Positions 24,899-34,150 of a stretch of DNA of 64,000 bases are shown here, one piece after another. The DNA lies in the NCBI RefSeq assembly GCF_027587175.1, contig NZ_JAPCID010000011.1, forward strand, positions 104,392 through 168,391, in the 5' to 3' direction. Source of the DNA: Solirubrobacter deserti (GTDB lineage Bacteria; Actinomycetota; Thermoleophilia; Solirubrobacterales; Solirubrobacteraceae). The notes beneath the pieces are model-generated. The model saw only the letters and a program-made list of their open reading frames with translations, was not told the DNA's origin and did no database searches. The stretch's first letter is position 1. The number at the start of each line of letters is the position of its first letter. The position numbers and the translations under genes were made by a program.

Positions 24899-26179
24899 CT
24901 GCCCGGCCATCGCATCACGGAGCTCGAATCGGGGCTGCGGATCGTCACGGAGCACATGCCCTCCGTCCGGTCCGCGGCCCTGGGCTTCTTCGTGCACACC
25001 GGCTCGCGCGGTGAATCCGTCACGGAGGCCGGGCTCAGCCACTTCCTCGAGCACCTGCTGTTCAAGGGCACCGCGCGCTACGCGAGCGCGGAGATCGACC
25101 AGCTCTTCGACGGCATGGGCGCCGAGCTCAACGCCGGCACCGACAAGGAGAGCACCGCGGTCTACGCGCGCATGCTCGACCAGCACCTGCCGGCGGCGTT
25201 CGACGTCATGGCCGACATGGTCTGGCGCCCTGCGTACAACGACGTGGACCCCGAGCGCGAGGTCGTGCTCGAGGAGATCGCGATGTACGAGGACGACCCG
25301 CAGGACACGGTGTTCGACGTGCTCGGCGAGGCCGTCTTCGGCGACCACCCGCTCGGGCGGCCGATCATCGGCCGCGCGCCGGTGATCCGCGACACGCCGA
25401 TCGACGTCATCGCGGACTTCCACAAGCGCCGCTACGTGCCCGGCAGCGTCGTCATCGCCGCCGCCGGGTCTGTGGACCACGACGCGATCGTGGAACTTGC
25501 CCGCGCGACCCAGTCAGGATCGCACGGCGTCGAGCCGGTCGCGGCGCCCGAGCCCGCTCCGAGCGACCCGGGCGCGCGCGTGCGCTTCGTGCGCAAGGAC
25601 ACCGAGCAGGTGCACGTCACGCTCGGCGGCCTCGGCCTGCAGCGCGGGGACGAGCGCCGCTTCGCCGCCCGCGTGCTGGACGCGATCTTCGGCGGGCTCT
25701 CCAGCTCGCGGCTCTTCCAGGCCGTGCGCGAGGAACGCGGCCTGGCCTACAGCGTCTACTCGTTCGCCGGCCAGTACGCCGACACGGGCCAGGTCGGCCT
25801 GTACGTGGGCACGCGCCCGGACAACCTCGTCGAGGCGATGAAGGTCGTCGGGGACGAGCTCGAGCGCCTGCGCGAGCAGCCGGCGACCGAGGAGGAGCTC
25901 GTGCGCGCGCGAGAGAACGTCAAGGCCCGGATCGTCCTCGGCATGGAGTCCACCGGCTCGCGCATGCACCGGCTCGGCGGCTCGCTGCTGTTCGGGCTCC
26001 CGCTGCTGGAGACCGAGGAGGTCATGGAGCGCATCGACGCCGTGAGCATGGACGACATGCGTTCGCTCGTCGACGACCTGTGGGCGCCCGGCCGGCTCTC
26101 CGCGGCCGGCATCGGCCCGGACGAGGACAAGTTCTGCGACGCCGTGCGCGGCGTCGCGGGGGAGGCCGTGAGCGCGTGA
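24899..26179 (+). CDS. M16-family zinc peptidase (processing-peptidase type)
   Basis: An M16 metallopeptidase with the inverted zinc motif HFLEH (His48, Glu51, His52) and Glu125/Glu126 in VVLEEIAMYEDDPQD. The C-terminal half-domain has SSSRLFQAVREERGLAYSVYS. M16 proteins next to pnp and dapB are usual in Gram-positive genomes; they degrade peptides or process proteins. The conserved N-terminal strand (RITELESGLRIVTEHMPSVRSAALG) begins upstream of the first ATG (24956). The only NTG codon in frame there is CTG 24899, proposed as the start, 5 bp after pnp. If ATG 24956 were used the first strand would be lost. The stop overlaps dapB. Confidence 0.88.
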   Translation: MPGHRITELESGLRIVTEHMPSVRSAALGFFVHTGSRGESVTEAGLSHFLEHLLFKGTARYASAEIDQLFDGMGAELNAGTDKESTAVYARMLDQHLPAAFDVMADMVWRPAYNDVDPEREVVLEEIAMYEDDPQDTVFDVLGEAVFGDHPLGRPIIGRAPVIRDTPIDVIADFHKRRYVPGSVVIAAAGSVDHDAIVELARATQSGSHGVEPVAAPEPAPSDPGARVRFVRKDTEQVHVTLGGLGLQRGDERRFAARVLDAIFGGLSSSRLFQAVREERGLAYSVYSFAGQYADTGQVGLYVGTRPDNLVEAMKVVGDELERLREQPATEEELVRARENVKARIVLGMESTGSRMHRLGGSLLFGLPLLETEEVMERIDAVSMDDMRSLVDDLWAPGRLSAAGIGPDEDKFCDAVRGVAGEAVSA

Positions 26180-26835
26180 TCAAGGTCGCCGTGGCGGGCG
26201 CCGCGGGGCGCATGGGCGCGACCACGTGCGAGGCGGTCGAGGCCGCCGACGACATGGAGCTCGTCGGCCGTGCCGACCCGTCGCTCGGCACGTCCGTCGC
26301 CGACGTGCTCGAGGGCACCGACGTGCTCGTCGACTTCACGCTGCCCGATCAGGTCGTGGCGAACGTCCAGCTCGCGGCGGCCTCCGGCGTGCACTGCGTG
26401 GTCGGCGCCACCGGCTGGGACGAGGACGAGCTGCGCGCAGCGGTCGCGGACCGTCCGGGCAACGTCTTCTTCGCGCCCAACTTCGCCATCGGGGCCGTGC
26501 TCATGATGCGCTTCGCGGCCGAGGCGTCGAAGGTGATGTCAGGCGCGGAGATCATCGAGTATCACCACCCGAAGAAGGTCGACGCGCCGTCGGGCACCGC
26601 GAAGCGCACGGCCGCGCTGATGGAGGGCGAGGTGCCGATCCACTCGGTGCGCCTGCCCGGCATCGTCGCCGACCAGGACGTGATCTTCGGCGAGGAGGGC
26701 CAGTCGCTGATCATCCGCCACGTGACCTCGGACCTCGCGAGCTTCATGCCCGGCGTGCTGCTCGCGATCCGCAACGTGGCCGAGCTGCCCGAGTCCCCGG
26801 TGATCGGGCTCGAAAAGCTCCTGTGGCCCTCGTAG
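26176..26835 (+). CDS. dapB: 4-hydroxy-tetrahydrodipicolinate reductase
   Basis: Second step of the diaminopimelate/lysine branch, using NAD(P)H. The 219-residue enzyme has the Rossmann motif VAVAGAAGRMG, the active-site motif EYHHPKKVDAPSGTA (His130, His131, Lys134) and FFAPNFAIGAVLMM. It is on the short side for the family (commonly 240-270), as in several actinobacterial forms. GTG 26176 overlaps the M16 stop (GTGA). dapA lies about 8 kb away on the same strand. Confidence 0.94.
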   Translation: MIKVAVAGAAGRMGATTCEAVEAADDMELVGRADPSLGTSVADVLEGTDVLVDFTLPDQVVANVQLAAASGVHCVVGATGWDEDELRAAVADRPGNVFFAPNFAIGAVLMMRFAAEASKVMSGAEIIEYHHPKKVDAPSGTAKRTAALMEGEVPIHSVRLPGIVADQDVIFGEEGQSLIIRHVTSDLASFMPGVLLAIRNVAELPESPVIGLEKLLWPS

Positions 26836-27143
26836 CGGTCACCGATCACGCGGCCGAGCGCTACCTGCAACGCGTCCGCGGCGCGCTCGACCCGAAGCTC
26901 GAGGTCACCTCGCGCGTGTCCCGCGCGGTCGAAGCGGACCGCGTCGAGCCGGGAGAGCGCGGCGCCGTGCTCGTTCGCGACCTCGAGGACGCCGAGCTCG
27001 TCTTCATCTGCATCGAGGACGTCCCGCGCGGCGAGCTGATCGTGATCACGCTGTGGGAGGGCGGGGAGGACCCGCGCGTCCCGAAGCGGTTCACCGACGA
27101 GCTTCGCCGAGCCGCGCGCGCAACACCCCGTTCCTGGGTGTGA
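26823..27143 (+). CDS. Small protein of unknown function
   Basis: 106 residues from GTG 26823, overlapping the end of dapB by 13 nt in another frame. The N-terminus VTDHAAERYLQRVRG, with a His and conserved Glu/Arg, and the later strands AVLVRDLEDAELVFICIEDV and GELIVITLWEGGEDP vaguely recall small RelE/DUF4258-like folds, but the match is not strong enough to name. The sequence has normal codon use and no signal peptide. Its 3' end overlaps the convergent RTX gene by 53 nt. Whether it is translated from this start is inferred from the overlap with dapB. Confidence 0.5.
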   Translation: MALVAVTDHAAERYLQRVRGALDPKLEVTSRVSRAVEADRVEPGERGAVLVRDLEDAELVFICIEDVPRGELIVITLWEGGEDPRVPKRFTDELRRAARATPRSWV

Positions 27144-28413
27144 CGACCTCGACCTCGACCGCGCCGCCCGCGCGGTCCAGCCGCAGCGCCACGCTCCGGC
27201 GCCGGCCGGCGGGCACGCGCACGCGCCGCTGAGCCACACGGCCACCGTCCACGCGCAGCCGGCCCGTGCACGCGCGTGCCGCGCGACAGGACAGCACGAT
27301 CTGCGCCGACCGCACGCCCACACGGGTGATGCCATGCAGGATCAGCCGGCGCGCACCGCTGACGTGCGGGCACCACGTGTCCTCGTCGGCCGTGTCGATC
27401 GTCGCGCGGTCGCCGTCGAACGGGCCGCCGCAGCCGACCGCGTCTCGCTCGCCGTCGCGCGCGAGCAGGACGTCGGTGCCCCGCTCGCCGTGGAGCTCGT
27501 CGCGTCCGGCGCCGCCGTCGAGCCGGTCGTTCCCGTCGCCGGCGTAGGTCGTGTCGGGGCCGGCGCCGGCGTCCAGCTGGTCGTCGCCGGCGTCCCCGGT
27601 CAGCCAGTCGCGGCCGCCGCGCGCACGGATCACATCGTTCCCGGGACCGCCGTTGAGGGACTCGTTCCCGTCGCTGCCCTCGATCACGTCGGCGCCGTCG
27701 TGGCTGTGGATGATCACGCCGCCACCGAGCGGGGCGCGCAACACGTCCGGACCCGACCCGCCGTAGAGGATCTCGGTTCCGGGCGCGATCTGGTCGTTCT
27801 CGCCCGCAGCGCCCGCCGTGCCGCCCGCCAGATCCACGGTCACGCCTTCGGCGTGGTCGCTGTAGTCGAGCGTCTCGGCCGTCATCACGTCCGCCCCGGG
27901 GCCGCCGAGGACGCGTTCGCCGGCGAGCGTGTCGTCGCCCGGACCGCCGAGGACGAGCGCAGCCAGCGGGAACTCGACGATGTCGTTGCCGTCACCGGCG
28001 TCCACGTTCGTGTTCACGCCGTAGAGCCCGAGCGCCTGCGACACGCGGTCGTCGCCGTCGCCCAGGCTCACGCGCAGGATCCGTCCGCCGTGCGGCGGGC
28101 ACGAAGCGGTCTGCGGATCCTCCTGGACACACGGGGGCGTGGCCGTGATCCCGGCCGGGTCGCGCAGGCGCAGGCCGTGCCCCGCCGTCTCCGTCAGCTC
28201 GAGCCGGTTGACCTCGCCGGGTGCGGCGACGTAGTCGACGTCGCGCCAGTCGAGAGATCCCAGGCGCGTGTCGAGCTCCACCCGGTCGCGGGCGGTGACG
28301 GTGGCCGCGGGGGCGGGCGCCGTCCAGAGCAGCAGTCCTGCGACGATCCCGAGCGTGCCCGAGGTGAAGCTCACCAATCCCGACAAGGTCCTCTTCCCTG
28401 ACGACGGGATCAC
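27091..28413 (-). CDS. Secreted RTX-type calcium-binding repeat protein
   Basis: 440 residues from GTG 28413. The signal region has basic residues (SGKRTLSG) before a hydrophobic stretch ending TAPAPAATV. Residues 110-330 contain many Gly/Asp nonapeptide repeats of the GGxGxDxLx type (GGPGDDTLAGERVLGGPGADV, GGPGNDVIRARGGRDWLTGDAGDD, YAGDGNDRLDGGAGRD), which bind calcium in a beta-roll. Two Cys-containing segments and an Arg-rich beta domain form the C-terminus. No enzyme domain is seen; a surface or secreted structural role is inferred. GTG 28374 is an alternative start. Both ends overlap neighbouring genes on the other strand. Confidence 0.78.
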   Translation of the reverse strand: MIPSSGKRTLSGLVSFTSGTLGIVAGLLLWTAPAPAATVTARDRVELDTRLGSLDWRDVDYVAAPGEVNRLELTETAGHGLRLRDPAGITATPPCVQEDPQTASCPPHGGRILRVSLGDGDDRVSQALGLYGVNTNVDAGDGNDIVEFPLAALVLGGPGDDTLAGERVLGGPGADVMTAETLDYSDHAEGVTVDLAGGTAGAAGENDQIAPGTEILYGGSGPDVLRAPLGGGVIIHSHDGADVIEGSDGNESLNGGPGNDVIRARGGRDWLTGDAGDDQLDAGAGPDTTYAGDGNDRLDGGAGRDELHGERGTDVLLARDGERDAVGCGGPFDGDRATIDTADEDTWCPHVSGARRLILHGITRVGVRSAQIVLSCRAARACTGRLRVDGGRVAQRRVRVPAGRRRSVALRLDRAGGAVEVEVVTPRNGVLRARLGEARR

Positions 28414-29227
28414 GAAGGCCGAGTTGCGCGATTACTACTCAGCGGTCGCCGACGTGATGGTGCCGCACGCGCGCGACCGGCCGATGAACCTGTGGCGCTG
28501 GAACAAGGGGATCGCGGCCGACGTCGTGATCCAGCAGTCGCTGCCGAAGGGCGCGCCGGAGTGGGTCGCGCGCTGCGAGGTCCCGCGCCGCAAGGGCGGG
28601 GACATCACGCACGGGATGGTCAACGACGCCGACACGCTGCGGTGGCTCGCTCAGCAGAACTGCATCACGCCGCACGTCTGGAACGCGCGCTGCGACAACC
28701 GCGACAAGCCGGACCGGCTCGTGTTCGACCTGGACCCGTCCGACGAGGACTTCGACGCGATCCGGAAGGCCGCGCTGGCGGTGGCGGACCTGCTGCGCGA
28801 GATCGGGCTCACGCCGTACGCGAAGCTGTCGGGCTCGCGTGGGATCCATGTCATCGCGCCGCTCAAGCGGCTGCGTTCGGCGGACGAGGTGCGCGCGGCG
28901 GCGGGCGCGCTGGCTGAGCGGGTCGCGGGTGAGCATCCCGACGCGCTCACGACCGAGTGGCGCAAGGACAAGCGCGACGGGCGGATTCTCGTCGACGTCG
29001 CCCGTAACACCTACGGGCAGACGCTCGTGGCCGCCTACGCCGTGCGGGCGTTGCCGGGCGCGCCGGTCTCGGCGCCGGTCACCTGGGAGGAGGTGGCGGA
29101 CCCGGCCCTGGCGCCGCACGCCTTCACGTTGCGGACGATGCAGGAGCGGCTGTCGGCGGTCGGGGACGTGTGGGCGGACATCGCTGAGCACGCCGGGACG
29201 ATCCCGAAAGCCTTGATGATGTCTTGA
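28355..29227 (+). CDS. Stand-alone LigD-type polymerase/primase domain protein
   Basis: 290 residues forming only the polymerase module of LigD-type proteins: LTNPDKVLFPDDGITKAELRDYY, the metal motif FDLDPSDEDF (Asp125/Asp127), YAKLSGSRGIHVIAPL and RILVDVARNTYGQTLVAAYAVR. Such AEP-superfamily polymerases add nucleotides in non-homologous end joining. The ligase and nuclease domains and a ku gene are absent from the window. GTG 28355 or GTG 28364 are both possible starts. The start region overlaps the divergent RTX gene by 20-59 nt. Confidence 0.9.
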   Translation: MPEVKLTNPDKVLFPDDGITKAELRDYYSAVADVMVPHARDRPMNLWRWNKGIAADVVIQQSLPKGAPEWVARCEVPRRKGGDITHGMVNDADTLRWLAQQNCITPHVWNARCDNRDKPDRLVFDLDPSDEDFDAIRKAALAVADLLREIGLTPYAKLSGSRGIHVIAPLKRLRSADEVRAAAGALAERVAGEHPDALTTEWRKDKRDGRILVDVARNTYGQTLVAAYAVRALPGAPVSAPVTWEEVADPALAPHAFTLRTMQERLSAVGDVWADIAEHAGTIPKALMMS

Positions 29228-29300
29228 TACTCCGCGGACGCGGACTTGAGAGAGGGCTCCGATCACCCAGGTAACCCGATCACCTGTAGGAGCGACCCTC

Positions 29301-31133
29301 TTGTCTTTCATCCCCACCCGAATCGGCTTGCGCGGCAAGCTGATGGCCGGCTCAGCCGTCCTGTTGGCCTTCACCGGCACCGTCGGTGCCTTCGGCGTCC
29401 ACGACATGAACACGGCCAACCACCACGCCGACACGCTCTTCACCGGGTCGGCGGAGCCGCTCGCCGAGCTCGGCACGGCGCGCGCGAAGTTCAATGAGAA
29501 CCGCGCGTTCGCCAACAACCACATCCTCGAGTCGACCGCCGCCGAGAAGGCCAAGGTCGAGGCGAAGATCAAGGCCAACGTCCAGGTCGTCGACTCCAAC
29601 CTCGCCAAGGTCAAGGACTCGGTCCGTGGCAACGCGGAGCTCGCGCGTGAGTTCGAGGCGGTCACCGCCGGCATCGCGTCCTACCGCGCCAATCGCGACA
29701 AGGTCATCGAGTTCTCCAACGCCGGCCGGGCCGAGGAGGCCTACGCGTACAACAAGGCCGAGGCCGTCCCGGACGCCGCGGTCGTCGCCGAGGCGTTCAC
29801 CAAGCTCTTCGAGGGCAAGGTGGCGCAGGGCCAGGAGGCGTACGCGCAGATCGAGGCTGACGCCGTGACGAGCCGCAACCACGCGCTCGTGATCATCTTC
29901 GCCGCGATCGTCGTCGGCTTCGGACTGGCGTTCTGGTTCTCCAGCAAGATCGTCAAGACGGTGCGCGAGATCCAGCATCGCCTGACGATGCTGCGCGACA
30001 ACTGCACCGCGGACCTGGCGAAGGCGCTCGACCGCGTCGCGCACGGTGACCTGACCGTCGAGGTCGAGCCGGTCACGCCGCTGCTCGAGCGCACCTCCAA
30101 CGACGAGATCGGGGACATCGCCGAGTCCGTCGGCGCCATCCGCAACGCCACGGTCGCGTCCGTCGCCGCCTACAACGACATGCGCGCCAAGCTCGCAGAC
30201 ACCATCTCCCAGCTGTCCGAGCAGGCCCAGACCGTCGCCGCCGCGTCCCAGCAGATGGCCGCCACCTCCGACGAGACCGGCCGCGCCGTGTCGGAGATCG
30301 CCGCCGCCGTGACCGAGGTCGCGCACGGCGCCGAGCGTCAGGTCCGTGGCGTCGAGGCCACGCGCGAGGCGGTTCAGCAGGCTGCCCTGTCCGCGTCCAC
30401 GAGCGCCGAGGTCGCGCTGCAGACGGCGCAGGCCGCCGACGAGGCCCGCAACGTCGCCCTCGAGGGCGTGTCCGCCGCCGAGTCCGCTTCCGCCGCGATG
30501 CGCGAGGTCGCCGAGTCGTCGGCCGCCGTCGGTGGCGCGATCAACTCCCTGACCGAGCGCAGCGAGCGCATCGGCGGCATCGTCGGGACGATCACCGGCC
30601 TGGCCGAGCAGACGAACCTGCTCGCCCTCAACGCCGCGATCGAGGCCGCCCGTGCGGGTGAGCAGGGTCGCGGGTTCGCGGTCGTCGCCGAGGAGGTCCG
30701 CAAGCTGGCCGAGGAGTCCCAGGGCGCCGCGGCCGAGATCTCGGCCCTGATCGGCGAGATGCAGGCCGAGACGGCCCGCGTCGTCGGCGTCGTCGAGGAC
30801 GGCACGCAGCGCACGCAGGACGGCGTCCAGACCGTCGCGCGCACCCGCGAGGCCTTCGAGGCCATCGGCGGCGCCGTCGAGGACATGGCCGCCCGCGTGG
30901 CCGAGATCTCCACCGCCGTCGACCAGATCTCGTCGGAGGCCTCCCGCGCCGAGAACGAGGTCGTCGAGGTCGCCGCGGTCGCCGAGGAGTCCAGCGCGTC
31001 GGCCGAGCAGGTCTCCGCGTCCACCCAGCAGACCAGCGCCTCGGCCCAGGAGATCGCCGCCTCCGCCCAGACGCTCTCCGGGACCGCCGAGCACCTGAAC
31101 TCGCTCGTCGCCCGGTTCACGGTCGCCGCCTAG
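29301..31133 (+). CDS. Methyl-accepting chemotaxis protein 1
   Basis: 610 residues. TTG start 29301 is supported by a Shine-Dalgarno (TAGGAG, ending 8 bases before). TM1 is near 14-34, a periplasmic 4-helix-bundle sensor (about 35-190) follows, then TM2 near 193-212 and HAMP. The cytoplasmic signalling hairpin is highly conserved ([20 protein letters not shown]... at about 437-472), which binds CheA/CheW. Methylation-type Glu/Gln helices flank it, many in Ala/Glu-rich repeats. It probably feeds the che operon at 42-50 kb. The ligand is unknown. It ends with a strong hairpin and is followed by a second chemoreceptor gene. Confidence 0.93.
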   Translation: MSFIPTRIGLRGKLMAGSAVLLAFTGTVGAFGVHDMNTANHHADTLFTGSAEPLAELGTARAKFNENRAFANNHILESTAAEKAKVEAKIKANVQVVDSNLAKVKDSVRGNAELAREFEAVTAGIASYRANRDKVIEFSNAGRAEEAYAYNKAEAVPDAAVVAEAFTKLFEGKVAQGQEAYAQIEADAVTSRNHALVIIFAAIVVGFGLAFWFSSKIVKTVREIQHRLTMLRDNCTADLAKALDRVAHGDLTVEVEPVTPLLERTSNDEIGDIAESVGAIRNATVASVAAYNDMRAKLADTISQLSEQAQTVAAASQQMAATSDETGRAVSEIAAAVTEVAHGAERQVRGVEATREAVQQAALSASTSAEVALQTAQAADEARNVALEGVSAAESASAAMREVAESSAAVGGAINSLTERSERIGGIVGTITGLAEQTNLLALNAAIEAARAGEQGRGFAVVAEEVRKLAEESQGAAAEISALIGEMQAETARVVGVVEDGTQRTQDGVQTVARTREAFEAIGGAVEDMAARVAEISTAVDQISSEASRAENEVVEVAAVAEESSASAEQVSASTQQTSASAQEIAASAQTLSGTAEHLNSLVARFTVAA

Positions 31134-31194
31134 GCCGACGAAGCCGCGTGGCGCCGCCGCGCTTTTGATCGGGCCGCGCCGGCCCGCCACGCAC

Positions 31195-31225
31195 CGAAAG
31201 GGCCCGCCGTCGGCGGGCCCTTTCG
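31195..31225 (+). terminator. Hairpin terminator after chemoreceptor 1
   Basis: GC-rich palindrome with arms CGAAAGGGCCCGCC and GGCGGGCCCTTTCG around a GTC centre. A T-run is lacking, but stem strength and position fit termination. A second 8-bp inverted pair, GCGTGGCG/CGCCACGC, lies just upstream (31146-31192). Confidence 0.65.
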
Positions 31226-31337
31226 CGCTTCTTGACGAAATCTTGCGGTTAATCGGATCAAACGCGGGTGGACCGACCGGTCGAGCTGCCGATCTAAGTG
31301 TCAGACAATCTTCCATCCGCTCACCGGAGGCACCTCC

Positions 31338-33161
31338 TTGTCCCTGACCATCCGCACGAAGCTGCTTGCCGGCTTCGGCACCGTCCTGTTGATCCTCGCG
31401 GGCGCCATCTTCGTCGGCGTCAGCGCTGCCGGCTCCGTCAACGACAACGCTCAAAGCGCGTACGTCGACGACGCGATCCCGCTCAAAGCAGCCGCCCAAG
31501 ACCTGCTGACCGAGATGGTCAACCAGGAGACGGGCGTCCGCGGCTACCTCGTCACCGCTGATGAAGCCAGCCTCGAGCCGTACTACGCCGGACGCAAAGG
31601 TGTCCGGGCCGAGCTCGAGGAGATGCGGCCGCTGCTCGCCAAGCATCCGATCATGGCGGACCTCGTCGCCAAGGCCGAGCCGCAGATCAAGGCGCTCGAG
31701 GACTACTTCGAGTCCCAGATCGCCCTCGTGAAGTCGGGTCCGGCCGGCCAGGCTGAGGCGCAGAGCCGCATCGGCGAGGGCAAGGAGGAGTTCGACGCGT
31801 TCCGCAAGTCCTACGCCGCGATCGAGGCCGACACGGTCAAGTTCGTCAACGACGCCAAGAACGAGCAGGACGCGGCGTTCGCGAGTGCGCGCACGCAGCT
31901 GATCGGGCTGGGCGTGATCGGCGCGCTGGTCGCGCTCGGGATCGCGTGGCGGATCACCCGCTCGATCGTCGGGCCGGTGCGCACGATGATGCGCGCCGCC
32001 GACGGGATCGCCGAGGGCGACGTCGACCAGACGATCGCGGTCAAGAGCCGTGACGAGCTGGGCGCGATGGCCCAGGCCTTCGAGCGCATGCTCGACTACC
32101 TGCGCGAGCAGGCCGAGGTCGCCGAGCGCGTCGCCGGCGGCGATCTGACCGTCATGCCGAACCCGCGCTCGGAGCGCGATCTGCTCGGCGGCGCGATGCA
32201 GCGCCTGGTCGTGGACCTCGAGCGGGTCGTCGGGGACGTCACCGCGAGCGCGAGCACGGTCGCGAGCGCGTCGCAGCAGATGGCGTCGACCTCCGAGGAG
32301 GCCGGCCGCGCCGTCACCGAGATCGCCTCGGCCGTCGGCGACGTCGCCCAGGGCGCCGAGCGTCAGGTCCGGATGGTCGAGACCGCGCGCGACAGCGCGC
32401 TCGAGACCACGCGCGCGGCCCGCGCCTCGTCGACCGCGGCCGCCGAGGCCGCGACCGTCGCCGGCGAGGCGGGCGAGGTCGCCCGTCACGGCGTCGCCGC
32501 CGCCGAGCAGGCCACGGACGCGATCCAGCACGTGGCCGACGCGTCGCGCGAGATCACGTCCGCGATCGAGAACCTCGCGCAGCGCTCCGAGCGCATCGGC
32601 GGGATCGTCGACACGATCACCGGCATCGCCGAGCAGACCAACCTGCTCGCGCTCAACGCCGCCATCGAGGCCGCCCGCGCGGGCGAGCAGGGTCGCGGGT
32701 TCGCCGTTGTGGCCGAGGAGGTCCGTAAGCTGGCCGAGGAGTCCCAGGCCGCCGCGTCGCAGATCTCGAGCCTGATCGGCGAGATGCAGACCGAGACCAA
32801 CGCCGTCGTGGTCGTCGTCGAGGAGGGTGCGCGCCGCACCGAGGACGGCGTCTCGACCGTCCAGGAGACGCGTGACGCGTTCCAGCGCATCAACACCGCC
32901 GTGTCCTCGATGAGCGAGCGTGTCGCGGAGATCGCCGCGGCCAGCGAGCAGATCTCCTCGGACTCCGAGCGCATGCAGGACGAGATCGCCGAGGTCGCCT
33001 CCGTCGCCGAGGAGTCCTCCGCGTCGGCCGAGCAGGTGTCCGCGTCCACGCAGGAGACGAGCGCCTCCACCCAGGAGATCGCTTCCAGCGCGTCCGAGCT
33101 GGCGCGCACCGCCGAGCGCCTCGAGGAGCTCGTCGGGCACTTCCGCGTCGCGCACGCGTAG
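31338..33161 (+). CDS. Methyl-accepting chemotaxis protein 2 (CHASE3 sensor)
   Basis: 607 residues. TTG start with Shine-Dalgarno CCGGAGG 7 bases upstream. TM1 is at 11-33, then a CHASE3-type helical sensor ([22 protein letters not shown] at about 62-83), TM2 near 187-203, HAMP and the conserved signalling tip (about 433-468). The cytoplasmic half is very similar to receptor 1, while the sensor is of a different class, consistent with duplication followed by sensor exchange. It ends in a terminator hairpin resembling that of receptor 1. The stimulus is unknown. Confidence 0.93.
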   Translation: MSLTIRTKLLAGFGTVLLILAGAIFVGVSAAGSVNDNAQSAYVDDAIPLKAAAQDLLTEMVNQETGVRGYLVTADEASLEPYYAGRKGVRAELEEMRPLLAKHPIMADLVAKAEPQIKALEDYFESQIALVKSGPAGQAEAQSRIGEGKEEFDAFRKSYAAIEADTVKFVNDAKNEQDAAFASARTQLIGLGVIGALVALGIAWRITRSIVGPVRTMMRAADGIAEGDVDQTIAVKSRDELGAMAQAFERMLDYLREQAEVAERVAGGDLTVMPNPRSERDLLGGAMQRLVVDLERVVGDVTASASTVASASQQMASTSEEAGRAVTEIASAVGDVAQGAERQVRMVETARDSALETTRAARASSTAAAEAATVAGEAGEVARHGVAAAEQATDAIQHVADASREITSAIENLAQRSERIGGIVDTITGIAEQTNLLALNAAIEAARAGEQGRGFAVVAEEVRKLAEESQAAASQISSLIGEMQTETNAVVVVVEEGARRTEDGVSTVQETRDAFQRINTAVSSMSERVAEIAAASEQISSDSERMQDEIAEVASVAEESSASAEQVSASTQETSASTQEIASSASELARTAERLEELVGHFRVAHA

Positions 33162-33181
33162 CCGCGCACAGCACCCCGGAC

Positions 33182-33214
33182 CGCGAAGGGCCCGCCATGT
33201 GCGGGCCCTTCGCG
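33182..33214 (+). terminator. Hairpin terminator after chemoreceptor 2
   Basis: A 14-bp perfect stem CGCGAAGGGCCCGC / GCGGGCCCTTCGCG with loop CATGT. It shares the AAGGGCCCGC core with the terminator after receptor 1. No T-run follows. Confidence 0.65.
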
Positions 33215-33227
33215 ATACCGTCGTGCC

Positions 33228-34124
33228 ATGGGCTTCCTCGACAAGGCCAAGAAGCTCGCCGAGCAGGCGCAGACCAAGCTCGACGAGGTGCAGTCCCAGA
33301 TCAACCAACAGGGCGCGCCGCGCCCCGGCGGTCCTGGCCAGCAGCCGGGCGGGTACGTCGAATACGACGCGCACGGCCGCCCGATCCGGCCACAGCAGCC
33401 GCCGGGCGAGCAGATCCAGTACGACGAGCACGGCCGGCCGGTCCCGCCGCAACAGTCCGCGACGCCGCCGCACGGGGACCCGCTCGCCGGCCCGCCGCCC
33501 GCGCCGCCCGCCTCCACAGGGCCGGTGCCGGACTCGAACTCCCCGGGCTCGGTGACCCACGGTGACCCGCTCGGCGGCGCCGCCGCGAGCGGCCCGCCGT
33601 GGGCCGGCCAGTCCCAGAGCCCGTCGTGGCCGGCGCCCGGCCACGCGCCTGGGGCGCAGAGGGGGGGGGCCTCGTCAAGTGGCGCCGGCTGGGCGCCTCC
33701 GTCGGGTCCGCCCTCGCCCGGCGGCCCGCCGCCCGCACCGCCGGCCTCGTCCGAACCCTCCGGCTGGGGCCCGCCGCCCGCCAGCCCCGCCGCGCCGTCC
33801 GCCAACGCGCCGTCGTCTTCGGACCCGGCCAGCTGGACGCCGCCCGGGCCGCCCGCTCCGGCGCCGCCAGGCTCCGCGGACTGGACGCCGCCGCCGACGC
33901 CCGGCGTGCCGCCCACGGAGCCGCCCAGCGGTCCGCCCGCTCCCGCTGAGGGCGCGGTGCCGCCGCCCGAAGCGCCCGGGGTGCCGTCCGGGCCGCCGCA
34001 GCCGCCGGCCGAAGGTGCGGGCAAGCCGCCGGCCATGCCGGGCGCGCCCGGGGCGGAGGAGGACCGCAACCAGCCGTCGTACGCACCGCCCAAGCTCAGC
34101 TCGGGGGACCCGCTCGCGGGCTGA
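33228..34124 (+). CDS. Proline-rich low-complexity protein
   Basis: 298 residues. A short helical N-terminus (MGFLDKAKKLAEQAQTKLDEVQSQI) is followed by Pro/Gly/Ser-rich sequence with no globular domain. Repeated modules include YDAHGRPIRPQ / YDEHGRPVPPQ and GDPLAG (three forms, one at the very end). No signal peptide or membrane helix. Probably a disordered linker or scaffold, function unknown. The gene sits right after the chemoreceptor terminator with no Shine-Dalgarno; GATACC 9 bases upstream could be a -10. A run of nine G at 33661-33669 could slip. Confidence 0.6.
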   Translation: MGFLDKAKKLAEQAQTKLDEVQSQINQQGAPRPGGPGQQPGGYVEYDAHGRPIRPQQPPGEQIQYDEHGRPVPPQQSATPPHGDPLAGPPPAPPASTGPVPDSNSPGSVTHGDPLGGAAASGPPWAGQSQSPSWPAPGHAPGAQRGGASSSGAGWAPPSGPPSPGGPPPAPPASSEPSGWGPPPASPAAPSANAPSSSDPASWTPPGPPAPAPPGSADWTPPPTPGVPPTEPPSGPPAPAEGAVPPPEAPGVPSGPPQPPAEGAGKPPAMPGAPGAEEDRNQPSYAPPKLSSGDPLAG

Positions 34125-34150
34125 CCGGCGAGCGTGCCATCCTAAACGCC

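Noticed and set aside
27334..28401. A 355-codon plus-strand frame opposite the RTX gene
   Set aside because: Antisense to the Gly/Asp repeats, which generates long Arg/Val/Ala frames; no independent evidence.
31288..31295. GCCGAT boxes upstream of chemoreceptor 2 (31288) and the HD-GYP gene (37976), resembling a flagellar sigma-28 -10
   Set aside because: No TAAA-type -35 at the required distance in either case, so a sigma-28 promoter is not supported.
29352..33644. A 1430-codon open frame on the minus strand, opposite both chemoreceptor genes
   Set aside because: High-GC antisense shadow: low-complexity Gly/Arg/Leu composition, no domain, and the plus strand encodes two clear chemoreceptors and a Pro-rich protein.
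33661..33669. The G9 run as a frameshift disrupting the Pro-rich gene
   Set aside because: The frame continues unchanged with the same composition to a normal stop, so the gene as given is intact.
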